Shown here: one piece after another, positions 26,520 through 33,865 of the stretch | Position numbering within the stretch: position 1 is the stretch's first letter | How the letters are laid out: each line of letters starts with the position of its first letter | DNA from: Limnobacter alexandrii | GTDB lineage: Bacteria; Pseudomonadota; Gammaproteobacteria; Burkholderiales; Burkholderiaceae_B | Assembly: GCF_005871185.1 (NCBI RefSeq) | Contig: NZ_SWKN01000007.1 | Span: 124,001 to 188,000 of the forward strand | Length of the DNA: 64,000 bases | Reading direction: 5' to 3' | Translations under genes and position numbers: made by a program | Notes under the pieces: generated by a model | The model's database searches: none | The model's input: only the letters and a program-made list of their open reading frames with translations | Told to the model about the DNA's origin: nothing

Positions 26520-27088
26520 CCTTTCAACAAGTAAAAAGGTGATTTGTAGTAAATCTTCACGTCGTGGAATGGGTCGGTGATAATTTTCAGGGCCCAAACC
26601 AAACCTGTTTCGATGTCGCGAATGAAGAACAGGTGAATGGTTCTGAACACCAAACCGCCCAGCCCCAACCACAACCACGATTCACCCACACTGCGCACAA
26701 AACTGCTCATGTCGGCACCAGTCGGCGACAGGCCAAAGGTAGATGGGCTGAACCAGATCAACACTGGCAAGGCACCCCAAATGCTCAACAAAATCACTTT
26801 GCGACGCAGGTTGTAACCGACCTTGATGTCTTCTTTGTGATCGTGCGTGGCATCGTTCACGTAGTCATAGGTTTTGGGCTCGAAAAAGAAGTGGCCAATT
26901 TGACGGCTGGTCATGGCCACCAGCCAGGCTACCAAGGCAGCAGACACGGGGTCGATGAACAGCAGTACATAACCAAACAGGAAAGAAAGCGCGCTGAGCA
27001 GGTGCAGGCTTTGATTGATGCGGCTGTGATGGTAATAGCGGTGGTCGTCCCAACGCTGTTCGTGCAAAGTCTCGAAGATTTTTTTCAT
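26456..27088 (-). CDS. Mpo1/DUF962-like integral membrane protein
   Basis: 210 residues, mostly hydrophobic with about four membrane segments (30-65, 95-120, 135-165). HHSRINQSLHLLSALSFLFG near the start and QIGHFFFEPKTYDYVND (about 83-99) resemble the conserved His motifs and the GHxxFE motif of Mpo1/YGL010w-type (DUF962) proteins, Fe(II)-dependent dioxygenases of 2-hydroxy fatty acid alpha-oxidation in yeast. The similarity is by motif only. Its end overlaps the aminotransferase gene by 64 bp on the opposite strand, which suggests a long-standing association. Confidence 0.6.
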   Translation of the reverse strand: MKKIFETLHEQRWDDHRYYHHSRINQSLHLLSALSFLFGYVLLFIDPVSAALVAWLVAMTSRQIGHFFFEPKTYDYVNDATHDHKEDIKVGYNLRRKVILLSIWGALPVLIWFSPSTFGLSPTGADMSSFVRSVGESWLWLGLGGLVFRTIHLFFIRDIETGLVWALKIITDPFHDVKIYYKSPFYLLKGQLIDPMDDVKARQVSLSTRR

Positions 27089-27172
27089 TTAGGCGATACA
27101 AGGAAGTGTTGAAAAAGTACTAACTTCCCTTTATGCCAGTGTGATGTTGCGGTTTTGTGTCCAATCATCGCA

Positions 27173-27212
27173 ATCGCTTAATCAGCGCGTACTTCATCGC
27201 TTAATCAGCGCG
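27173..27212. repeat. Two direct copies of a 17-bp repeat
   Basis: ATCGCTTAATCAGCGCG occurs at 27173-27189 and again at 27196-27212 (period 23 bp). It borders the large inverted repeat to its right, whose far end contains the related GGGATTAAGCGG. Could be a protein-binding site or remnant of an insertion. Confidence 0.8.
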
Positions 27213-27229
27213 CATCCCAATGCGTTCGC

Positions 27230-27661
27230 CTGAAAACCTGTAATTCCCTTTTTGAAGTTCACACTGACTCACCAAGCTTGGCAAAAAAGATGGCCAAGCC
27301 TTGGTGCCAGCCTACGGCTGACCGTGGCGTGTGAATTCAAACGGGCAGGTTTTCTTGAAGGCGAAACGATTGGGACATCGCTGCCGATTCCGCGATAAGA
27401 CGGTGACTGATTAACCGGACATCGTTGAACCAAGAACACCCAACGTTCGTTGATTCTGCTGGTAGTGACAGGTGACCCGCGGCGGCCAGTTTGTTTCGCC
27501 AACTCGGTAGTGGGTTTGCCTGTTCCAAACTTCAAGAAAACCGCCCCGGTTTGGATTCATTCGCTGCGTTTGGCGAGTAGCCAACACCGAGACTCGGCCA
27601 TGTTTTTTGCCGAGCTCGGTGAGCAAGAATAAATTCAAAAAGGGATTAAGCGGTTTTCAGT
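27230..27661. repeat. Large imperfect inverted repeat (132-bp arms) with covarying hairpins
   Basis: The left arm 27230-27361 and right arm 27530-27661 are the same length and align as inverted copies throughout, around a 168-bp centre. Matching blocks include CTGAAAACC, CCCTTTTTGAA, a hairpin block and GGTTTTCTTGAAG. Each arm holds its own hairpin: left stem CCAAGCTTGGC/GCCAAGCCTTGG (27272-27304), right stem CCGAGACTCGGC/GCCGAGCTCGG (27587-27619), each with a 10-nt A- or T-rich loop. Between arms, A-T pairs have become G-C pairs on both sides of the stem, so pairing is conserved. No convincing gene lies in 27089-27729. Confidence 0.8.
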
Positions 27662-27709
27662 GAGGAATCGGGCAACCCCGACGAGGTGGCGAAACAAACC
27701 GGTAACGCG

Positions 27710-27731
27710 AAATCGGCAATGCCGCCGATTT
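27710..27731 (-). terminator. Hairpin overlapping the acyl-CoA dehydrogenase stop codon
   Basis: AAATCGGC and GCCGATTT form an 8-bp perfect stem with a 6-nt loop, overlapping the TAA of the dehydrogenase gene. There is no U-tract on the minus strand, so termination would be weak or Rho-assisted. Confidence 0.4.
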
Positions 27732-28917
27732 ACCGCCCCAACTCACCTCTCGCAATCACTTCCTTCATGATCTCGGAGGTACCTGCATAAATAGTCTGTA
27801 CCCGCGCATCGGTGAAGAATCGGGAAATTGGATATTCTTCGGTGTAACCGTAGCCGCCAAACAATTGCAAACACTCGTGGGTCAATTTCACCTGCAACTC
27901 AGTCGACATCAATTTCAAGATAGAGGCTTCTTCGGTGGTCATCGCGCCAATCTTGAATCGCGCTTCACACTGCTTCAAATAGGCTTTGGTCAACTCCAGC
28001 TGTGCGCGAAGCTCTGCCATTTTGAAACGGGTATTTTGAAACTGGGCAACTGTGCTGCCGAAAGCCTTGCGCTGAGTGACGTAGTCTACTGTAATCGCCA
28101 TGGCACCTTCACAGGCACCCACGGCTTGTGAACCCAAGCCAAGGCGCTCGCGCGGCAGTTCTTGCATCAGGTAGATGAAACCTTTGTTTTCTTCGCCAAG
28201 CAAAGCGTTTGCGGGTACGCGCAGGTTGTCAAAAAACAGTTCAGCCGTGTCGTTAGAATGCTGGCCCATTTTCTTGATGCCCTTGCCTTTCTTGAAACCG
28301 GGCAAGCTGCTGTCCACCAAAAACAGACTGATGCCCTTGGCACCTTTGGTGGTGTCGGTTTTGGCAGCCAACACGATCAAGCCACAATGCAGGCCATTGG
28401 TAATGAATGTCTTTGAGCCATTGATAACCCACTCATCACCATCGCGAACCGCGTTGGTGCGCATGCCAGCCAGGTCGCTGCCAGCGCCAGGTTCGGTCAT
28501 GCCAATTGAACCCACCACCTCACCCGTGACCATGCGTGGCAACCACTGTGCCTTTTGTTCAGCCGTGCCCAGGTTATTGATGTAAGGCATCACAATATTG
28601 GCATGCACGTTCAGTGCGGTGCTCAGTGAATGCAGGTTCAAACGGCAGGTTTCTTCAAGAATCATCAGGGCGACTTCAAAAGGCGCACCCGCAGCACCAA
28701 ACTCCTCGGGCATGTCAGGCCCCAGCATGCCGGCAGCACCCAGCATCAGCCAGGTTTCTTTCGGCATCCAGCCGTCTTTCTCCCACTGGTCGTAATGCGG
28801 AATCACTTCCTTTTCAAGACAGCGCAACAGCATGTCCCGAAACAAAGTGATGTCCTCATTTTCAGCAACTTTGGATTGATCCACTGATTGCCCGATTAAT
28901 TGGTCCATTGAGCCCAT
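27730..28917 (-). CDS. Acyl-CoA dehydrogenase
   Basis: 395 residues; ATG at 28917 with GGAAGGGA upstream. IGMTEPGAGSDLAGMRT (about 137-153), WVINGSKTFITNG, RKAFGSTVAQFQ, FGGYGYTEEYPISRFFTDAR and IYAGTSEIMKEVIAR are the FAD-binding and signature regions of the family; the family length is normal. It catalyses alpha,beta-desaturation of an acyl-CoA, passing electrons to ETF. It is 27 bp downstream of an SDR similar to 3-hydroxyacyl-CoA dehydrogenase type 2, so the pair supplies two beta-oxidation steps, probably for a branched or medium/long acyl chain. Confidence 0.95.
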   Translation of the reverse strand: MGSMDQLIGQSVDQSKVAENEDITLFRDMLLRCLEKEVIPHYDQWEKDGWMPKETWLMLGAAGMLGPDMPEEFGAAGAPFEVALMILEETCRLNLHSLSTALNVHANIVMPYINNLGTAEQKAQWLPRMVTGEVVGSIGMTEPGAGSDLAGMRTNAVRDGDEWVINGSKTFITNGLHCGLIVLAAKTDTTKGAKGISLFLVDSSLPGFKKGKGIKKMGQHSNDTAELFFDNLRVPANALLGEENKGFIYLMQELPRERLGLGSQAVGACEGAMAITVDYVTQRKAFGSTVAQFQNTRFKMAELRAQLELTKAYLKQCEARFKIGAMTTEEASILKLMSTELQVKLTHECLQLFGGYGYTEEYPISRFFTDARVQTIYAGTSEIMKEVIARGELGR

Positions 28918-28944
28918 GATGATTCCCTTCCTTAAATACTACTA

Positions 28945-29715
28945 TCACTTCGCCTGCATGCGAATGCTGCCGTCAATGCGGATGGTTTCGCCGTTCAGGT
29001 AATTGTTTTCTACAATGCTGACGCACAAGTGGCCATACTCTGCAGGCGCGCCAAAACGCTTGGGGTTCTGAACCATGGCAATGAGCGGCTGGCGGTATTC
29101 TTCAGAAACGCCCTGCATCATCGGTGTATCGAAAATGCCCGGAGCAATGGTCATGACGCGAATACCGTAACGACCCAAATCGCGGGCCATGGGCAGTGTC
29201 ATGCCAACCACCCCGCCCTTGCTGGCTGAATAGGCGGCCTGGCCTGTCTGGCCATCAAATGCTGCAACAGAAGCGGTGTTGATAATCACGCCGCGCTGGC
29301 CATCTTCATCAGGCGCATTCTTGGCCATGGCTTCTGCAGCCAGGCTGGAAATGTTGAATGTGCCGATCAAGTTGATGTTGATGGTTTTTGCAAAAGCTTC
29401 CAGTGGAAGGGCTTTGCTGTCGCGGTCCAGTGTTTTGCCAGCCGTGCCCACACCGGCACAGTTCACTGCAATGTGAATGGCGCCAAAGGCAGCCATGGTC
29501 GCATCAATACCGGCGCGCGCAGAAGCGGCATCAGCCACGTTCACCTTCTGGAAAATCACCTTGCCGGGGTGCGCAGCTTCAGCAGCCTTGCCGGCTTCTT
29601 CATTCATGTCGAACACTGCAACCTTGGCACCAGCAGCAACAAACTGCTCTACAGTGGCCAAACCCAAACCAGACGCACCACCAGTGACCACGGCCACCAA
29701 ATTATTCAAATTCAT
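28945..29715 (-). CDS. SDR-family 3-hydroxyacyl-CoA dehydrogenase (HSD17B10-like)
   Basis: 256 residues; ATG at 29715 with GGAG 8 nt upstream. TGGASGLG (11-18) binds NAD, NCAGVG is the structural motif, INTASVAAFDGQTGQAAYSA followed by SKGG gives the catalytic Ser-Tyr-Lys, and the C-terminal NGETIRIDGSIRMQAK is typical of type 2 3-hydroxyacyl-CoA dehydrogenases. It oxidises 3-hydroxyacyl-CoA in the cytoplasm. First gene of a two-gene operon with the acyl-CoA dehydrogenase; a palindromic operator lies about 95 bp upstream. Confidence 0.93.
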   Translation of the reverse strand: MNLNNLVAVVTGGASGLGLATVEQFVAAGAKVAVFDMNEEAGKAAEAAHPGKVIFQKVNVADAASARAGIDATMAAFGAIHIAVNCAGVGTAGKTLDRDSKALPLEAFAKTININLIGTFNISSLAAEAMAKNAPDEDGQRGVIINTASVAAFDGQTGQAAYSASKGGVVGMTLPMARDLGRYGIRVMTIAPGIFDTPMMQGVSEEYRQPLIAMVQNPKRFGAPAEYGHLCVSIVENNYLNGETIRIDGSIRMQAK

Positions 29716-29810
29716 TGAAAAGTCTCCAAAACTGATGTTTTTATGAAATAGATGGATGATTAACCAGAAGGTTAACGCAGAAAAGACCGGCTTGGTGGAG
29801 GTTGAATTCG

Positions 29811-29824
29811 AACGAACGTTCGTT
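29811..29824. promoter_or_regulatory. TetR-type palindromic operator
   Basis: AACGAACGTTCGTT is a perfect 14-bp palindrome between the divergent SDR gene and the end of the LysR gene, 96 bp before the SDR start. Its NNACGNNCGTNN-like core resembles operators of TetR-family regulators of fatty-acid degradation in proteobacteria. It probably controls the SDR/acyl-CoA dehydrogenase operon. The regulator itself is not in the window. Confidence 0.6.
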
Positions 29825-29844
29825 TTTAATCTTGTAGCGAAAAT

Positions 29845-30741
29845 TCAGTGGCCTTTTTTCAGGTCCACATTCAGATACCGCCAGAAATCGGCCGCCACTG
29901 GCGAAGGTCGCTTGCCATTTGGGCGAACCGTGTACCAGTTGGCGTGAATCGGAAAGCTTTGCACATTCAGTATTTGAAGCCCGCCAGTGGCAGAACCGGC
30001 ATTCAATGCATGTTCAGACAACACCGCAAGCCCCATACCCCCCTGCACTGCCTGCTTAATTGCCTCATTACTACCCAACTCAAGCCGCACTGTGGGCTCA
30101 AAGCCGAGGCTTTCAAAGTGCGAATCGCAGGCCAGGCGGGTACCCGACCCCCTTTCCCGCAAAATGAACGGATAACGCAAAAGCTCGGTTGGTTTGATGC
30201 GTTTGCGCTGTGCCAAGGGATGGTTGGCTTGAGCAACCACCTGCAGTGAATTGGTCATGAACGCCTTGGCTTCGACATCCAGATTGGCCGGTGGCTTGGA
30301 CATGATGTAGAGGTCGTCCAGATTGTGTTCAAGCCGCTGAATCACCCCGTTGCGGTTTAACACCTCCAGAGAAATTTCAACCTCTGGATACTTCGTGCAG
30401 AAATCACCCAACAAACGAGGCACAAAATATTCCGCCGTGCTCACCACAGCGACAGTCAACTTGCCACGTCTAAAACCCTTGATGTCGTCAATTCGCTGCT
30501 GAAACGCTTCAAGTTCACCCAGCATGGCGCGCGCTGTGGTCTCGAGTTCCAGGCCTGCCGGGGTTAAATACACTGCTTTGCCGATCACCTCGTAAAGCGG
30601 TAAACCCACCGATTCAGACAGCTCCTTCATTTGCATAGACACCGTGGGCTGCGTGACATGAAAGTGTCGAGCCACGGCCGTGATGCTTTTCAGGCGTGCC
30701 AGAGCTGAGAAAAGGTGCAACTGCCGAAAAGTAAGGTTCAT
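29845..30741 (-). CDS. LysR-family regulator, CbbR-like
   Basis: 298 residues. The N-terminal winged helix-turn-helix (LHLFSALARLKSITAVARHF, then HVTQPTVSMQMKEL, about 8-44) and the effector domain are those of the CbbR/RbcR subgroup, which controls CO2 fixation and inorganic-carbon genes. It is divergently placed 72 bp from an SbtA-type bicarbonate permease, a common arrangement for a LysR regulator and its target. No RuBisCO gene is in the window. Confidence 0.9.
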   Translation of the reverse strand: MNLTFRQLHLFSALARLKSITAVARHFHVTQPTVSMQMKELSESVGLPLYEVIGKAVYLTPAGLELETTARAMLGELEAFQQRIDDIKGFRRGKLTVAVVSTAEYFVPRLLGDFCTKYPEVEISLEVLNRNGVIQRLEHNLDDLYIMSKPPANLDVEAKAFMTNSLQVVAQANHPLAQRKRIKPTELLRYPFILRERGSGTRLACDSHFESLGFEPTVRLELGSNEAIKQAVQGGMGLAVLSEHALNAGSATGGLQILNVQSFPIHANWYTVRPNGKRPSPVAADFWRYLNVDLKKGH

Positions 30742-30813
30742 ATTGCTACATAACCTTTTGATGATGGAAATTATCGAATTTCTGATTTTACATGATTGTT
30801 TGTTCTGAATAGC

Positions 30814-31806
30814 ATGGGCGCACTTTCAAATACCTCAAGCATCATGAACAACTTCACCGACCCCGCCATTCTTTTCTTTCTACTGGGTATATTCAGCGGC
30901 CTGGTCAAATCAAACCTTGAAATACCGGCACAGGTCAGTCGATTTCTTTCCCTTTACCTGCTCATGGCCTTGGGTCTCAAAGGCGGTTTCGCCCTGCATG
31001 AATCGGGATTCAACACGCAGGTGCTGGGCGGCTTGGGTACTGCCGTGATGCTGGCTGTGCTGGTACCACTGATCAGCTACCCCATTCTGAAACGGTGTAT
31101 CTCTGCGTTTGATGCCGCAGCGATTGCAGCCACTTATGGTTCCGTAAGCGCAGTGACCTTCATTACAGCCGTGCAGTTTCTTGAGAAGTCTGATATCGCC
31201 TACGGTGGGCACATGGCTGCTGCCATGGCACTGATGGAGTCACCCGCCATTATTCTGGCTGTACTATTTGCCAACGCGGCGCGCAAACAAACGCGAGGAG
31301 CGAATTCTGCACCCGTTCCCGGAAAAGGATTCGGCCACTTGTTACAGGAATCATTCACAGAAGGCGCACAATTGCTGCTGTTGGGTGCCATGCTGATCGG
31401 TTTCATGAGCGGCAGCGCTGGCAAAGAAGCCATGCAACCCTTCACCGGCGACTTGTTCAAAGGCATGCTAGCTTTCTTCCTGCTCGACATGGGTTTAACC
31501 ACAGCCAAACACCTTCCGAAACTAAAAACAGTGTCGAAGTGGATGATTGCCTACGCGGTGATCGCACCCATCGCACACGCCACCTTGGCCTGGTTATTGG
31601 CCAAAGCCACGGGTGCCAGTGTGGGCGACACAGCCTTACTCATGGTGCTGGCTGCCAGTGCTTCCTACATTGCAGTGCCTGCTGTGGTGCGTTATGCCAT
31701 ACCTGAAGCCAACCCCAGCCTGTATGTGGGGCTTTCGCTGGGTATCACCTTCCCGCTGAATATTCTGGTGGGCATACCCGTGTATGTGCAGTTGGCGGGC
31801 ATTTGA
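30814..31806 (+). CDS. SbtA-type sodium-dependent bicarbonate permease
   Basis: About 330 residues; the ATG at 30814 is chosen, an ATG at 30844 is equally plausible and neither has a clear ribosome site. About ten membrane segments in two inverted halves: DPAILFFLLGIFSGLVKSN at the start, LMALGLKGGFALHESG, ATYGSVSAVTFITAVQFLE, AAMALMESPAI and, in the second half, LLDMGLTTAKHLPKLK and AASASYIAVPAVVRYAIPEA. These are the hallmark segments of SbtA, a high-affinity Na+/HCO3- symporter first known from cyanobacteria. No SbtB-type PII gene is adjacent. In a heterotroph it may feed anaplerotic carboxylation. Confidence 0.92.
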   Translation: MGALSNTSSIMNNFTDPAILFFLLGIFSGLVKSNLEIPAQVSRFLSLYLLMALGLKGGFALHESGFNTQVLGGLGTAVMLAVLVPLISYPILKRCISAFDAAAIAATYGSVSAVTFITAVQFLEKSDIAYGGHMAAAMALMESPAIILAVLFANAARKQTRGANSAPVPGKGFGHLLQESFTEGAQLLLLGAMLIGFMSGSAGKEAMQPFTGDLFKGMLAFFLLDMGLTTAKHLPKLKTVSKWMIAYAVIAPIAHATLAWLLAKATGASVGDTALLMVLAASASYIAVPAVVRYAIPEANPSLYVGLSLGITFPLNILVGIPVYVQLAGI

Positions 31807-31871
31807 TCGGGTTAATCACCTCGGGTGAAACAGAACCTGTGAATTTGATCTGCTCAGCAACGTTGTCATAC

Positions 31872-31895
31872 GCTCCTGATTTTGTGATTAGGAGC
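31872..31895 (+). promoter_or_regulatory. Hairpin sequestering the ribosome site of the lysozyme-like gene
   Basis: GCTCCT (31872-31877) pairs with AGGAGC (31890-31895), which contains the AGGAG Shine-Dalgarno of the gene at 31900; GAT/ATT extend the stem imperfectly. In RNA this would hide the ribosome site. Confidence 0.5.
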
Positions 31896-31899
31896 AGTC

Positions 31900-32397
31900 A
31901 TGCCCACCAAAGCCATTTGCCATTATTTTCATCGCGATGTAATTATTCCAACACTCGAAACCATGGATATGGGAGGCGACAATGTCGCTGAACTATTACT
32001 CGGAACAGCCTTGGTTGAAAGTAGACTAACTTGGCGAAGGCAAATGGGAAATGGACCTGCCCGGGGCTTGTATCAAATGGAAATGGCAACTCACGACGAC
32101 ATTTGGGACAACTATCTTAGCTATCGCAAATCTTTAGCTGACAAAGTGTTGCAATTCAAAACCAGCCACTTGGCGAACGCAGAGGAAGAACTAATCAACA
32201 ATGATTTGTATGCCACAGCAATGGCACGTATTCATTATGCAAGGGTTAGGGAAGCAATACCCGATGCGGGCGACATCGAAGGTATGGCCAACTACTGGAA
32301 AAAATACTACAACACAATTTTGGGCAAAGGATTCCCCGACAAATACATCGAAGTGTGGAATCAAACCGTCGGGGAGCTAACTTGCAATGCTCAGTAA
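31900..32397 (+). CDS. Lysozyme-like protein, phage/effector type
   Basis: 165 residues; ATG at 31900 with AGGAG 5 nt upstream. No signal peptide. LLGTALVESRLTWRRQMGNG followed by PARGLYQMEMATHDDIWDNY resembles the catalytic Glu helix and the GPARGLxQxE block of phage-type lytic transglycosylase/lysozyme domains. The likely general acid is Glu in ALVESR (about 38). Base composition appears more AT-rich than the neighbours. Its stop overlaps the start of the next gene by 11 bp. It could be a domesticated phage enzyme or a peptidoglycan-cutting effector needing a dedicated secretion route; no phage structural genes are adjacent. Confidence 0.65.
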   Translation: MPTKAICHYFHRDVIIPTLETMDMGGDNVAELLLGTALVESRLTWRRQMGNGPARGLYQMEMATHDDIWDNYLSYRKSLADKVLQFKTSHLANAEEELINNDLYATAMARIHYARVREAIPDAGDIEGMANYWKKYYNTILGKGFPDKYIEVWNQTVGELTCNAQ

Positions 32398-32830
32398 ACA
32401 CTACATCTGTGTGGCCGTGATGTGCTTCTTAGTACATCCCACTTCGGCACAAACATTGAAGTTCATAGAAAACCCGACAATTTACATATCAGGCAAGGCC
32501 GATTTAAAAGTGAATCAAGACGCGCAAATGACCTTTGAGTCCTTTGTTAGAAATTGGTCGCAATTTGAAATTTTGGTCGACAAAAAGCTGTTTCCCATCG
32601 AAGCACCAAATTGTAAGGAAACAGTTCAGATTCGTTTCAAAGGAATCGAACCTGTAAAAGAACAGTCCACCCCCATACAGAAATCGAGATGGGAATTATT
32701 GCAACGAATCAGAAAGGGCAATCGCCAAGACGCTGCACCCATCTTTTTGCATATAGACACAAACCAATATATGAAGAAAGCGTCTAACGGAAAGTATGTG
32801 CTGGACTATTGCAATGTGTTCGTCGAATAA
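32387..32830 (+). CDS. Small secreted protein coupled to the lysozyme-like gene
   Basis: 147 residues with a signal peptide (hydrophobic 5-18, cleavage after TSA at about 21). The mature part is beta-rich with two cysteines (in APNCKE and DYCNVF) that could form a disulfide. I do not recognise the family. It overlaps the lysozyme-like gene by 11 bp, so the two are translated together. A cytoplasmic cell-wall enzyme followed by a periplasmic partner is the usual layout of peptidoglycan-targeting effector and immunity protein, which is the working guess. Confidence 0.6.
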   Translation: MLSKHYICVAVMCFLVHPTSAQTLKFIENPTIYISGKADLKVNQDAQMTFESFVRNWSQFEILVDKKLFPIEAPNCKETVQIRFKGIEPVKEQSTPIQKSRWELLQRIRKGNRQDAAPIFLHIDTNQYMKKASNGKYVLDYCNVFVE

Positions 32831-32842
32831 AACACCTGGCCA

Positions 32843-33769
32843 TCAACCCAACAACTCAATCCCATCCAGTTCCCGTGCGCACACTTCACGCATCACCGCC
32901 ACAAAATCGGCGGTGTAATGCTTGCCCGCAATTGCTTTGGGTAAAGCCGCATACAAGGTTGACACCAATCCCTTGCGGCCCAGCGGCACTTGGGCCACAT
33001 AACCGCGATCCACGTAACCTTTCACAGCCCAGGCCGGCAAGGCTGAAAGCCCGCGCTTGCTGGCCACCAGTTGCAGCAGGGCCACGGTCAGTTCACTGCT
33101 GCGGCGCTTCACCTGCACACCGGCGGGTGTCAGGAAATACTTGATCACGTCCAGCATGTCATCGGGTACCGGGTAAGTCAGCAACACTTCACCTTCGAAA
33201 TCGGAAGGCTTCAAATAAGCACGCTTGGCCAGTTTTGAATCCACAGGCACAAGGCCCACCATCTCAAAGCGAAATAGGGGAAATGAAACAATGCCCTCTT
33301 CCTCGCACAGCTCGGACACAATCGCCAGCTCTGCATCGCCCTTGTGCAGCAAGCCCACAGGGTCAGCATGAAAACCGGAAACAATGTCCAACTCCACTTC
33401 AGGCCAACGGTTGCGGTACACATCCATCGATGGCATTAGCCAGTCAAAGCAAGTGTGGCACTCCACAGCCACCCGCAAGGGGCCGCCTGCGCCTTGCTTC
33501 ATTTGCAAAATATCCAGTTCAGCCTGGTCAACCTGCCCCAGTACCTGCCCAGCCAGCTGCAACAGGCGTTGCCCCACCACGCTGAAACGACTTTGCCCAC
33601 CCTGCTTGTAAACCAGTTCTTCTCCCAGCCAGTCTTCCAGCGCTTTGATTTGATGTGACACCGCGCTTTGAGTAATGCACAGCACGTCGGCAGCGCGGCT
33701 GAGGCTACCGGTTTGTTCAATGGCCTGCAAGGTGCGCAGGTGTCGCAATTCCAGGATACTTTTTGACAT
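32843..33769 (-). CDS. metR: LysR-family regulator of methionine biosynthesis
   Basis: 308 residues. LysR winged helix-turn-helix (RHLRTLQAIEQTGSLSRAAD, about 9-28) and the effector-domain motif VAVECHTCFDWLMPSM (about 100-115), which is specific to MetR. MetR activates metE, using homocysteine as co-inducer. It is divergent from metE, and a MetR-type site TGAATTCTATTCA overlaps its own start codon, implying autorepression. The convergent small secreted protein ends 12 bp away. Confidence 0.95.
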   Translation of the reverse strand: MSKSILELRHLRTLQAIEQTGSLSRAADVLCITQSAVSHQIKALEDWLGEELVYKQGGQSRFSVVGQRLLQLAGQVLGQVDQAELDILQMKQGAGGPLRVAVECHTCFDWLMPSMDVYRNRWPEVELDIVSGFHADPVGLLHKGDAELAIVSELCEEEGIVSFPLFRFEMVGLVPVDSKLAKRAYLKPSDFEGEVLLTYPVPDDMLDVIKYFLTPAGVQVKRRSSELTVALLQLVASKRGLSALPAWAVKGYVDRGYVAQVPLGRKGLVSTLYAALPKAIAGKHYTADFVAVMREVCARELDGIELLG

Positions 33770-33781
33770 GAATTCTATTCA
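33769..33781. promoter_or_regulatory. MetR-binding site
   Basis: TGAATTCTATTCA fits the MetR consensus TGAA-N5-TTCA exactly. It starts at the first base of metR and is 84 bp before metE. Confidence 0.7.
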
Positions 33782-33795
33782 CTATTTTCGATAAT

Positions 33796-33813
33796 ATTAT
33801 TCGTTTGAATAAT
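33796..33813. promoter_or_regulatory. Inverted repeat in the metR-metE intergenic region
   Basis: ATTATTC-GTTT-GAATAAT has perfect 7-bp arms and overlaps the adjacent AT-rich CGATAATATTATTCG. Its place between the MetR site and metE suggests a second MetR site or the metE promoter region. Confidence 0.4.
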
Positions 33814-33865
33814 ACTCTGTTTATGTCGATCATGATGTTTTAATTGCCACACAAGAAGAAACACC

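Noticed and set aside
27269-27638. Short minus-strand readings in the inverted-repeat region
   Set aside because: They run through hairpins and both arms, with no ribosome site or protein-like composition.
33770-33865. Cobalamin riboswitch before metE
   Set aside because: The gap is under 100 bp and has no B12 box; MetR-type sites explain regulation.
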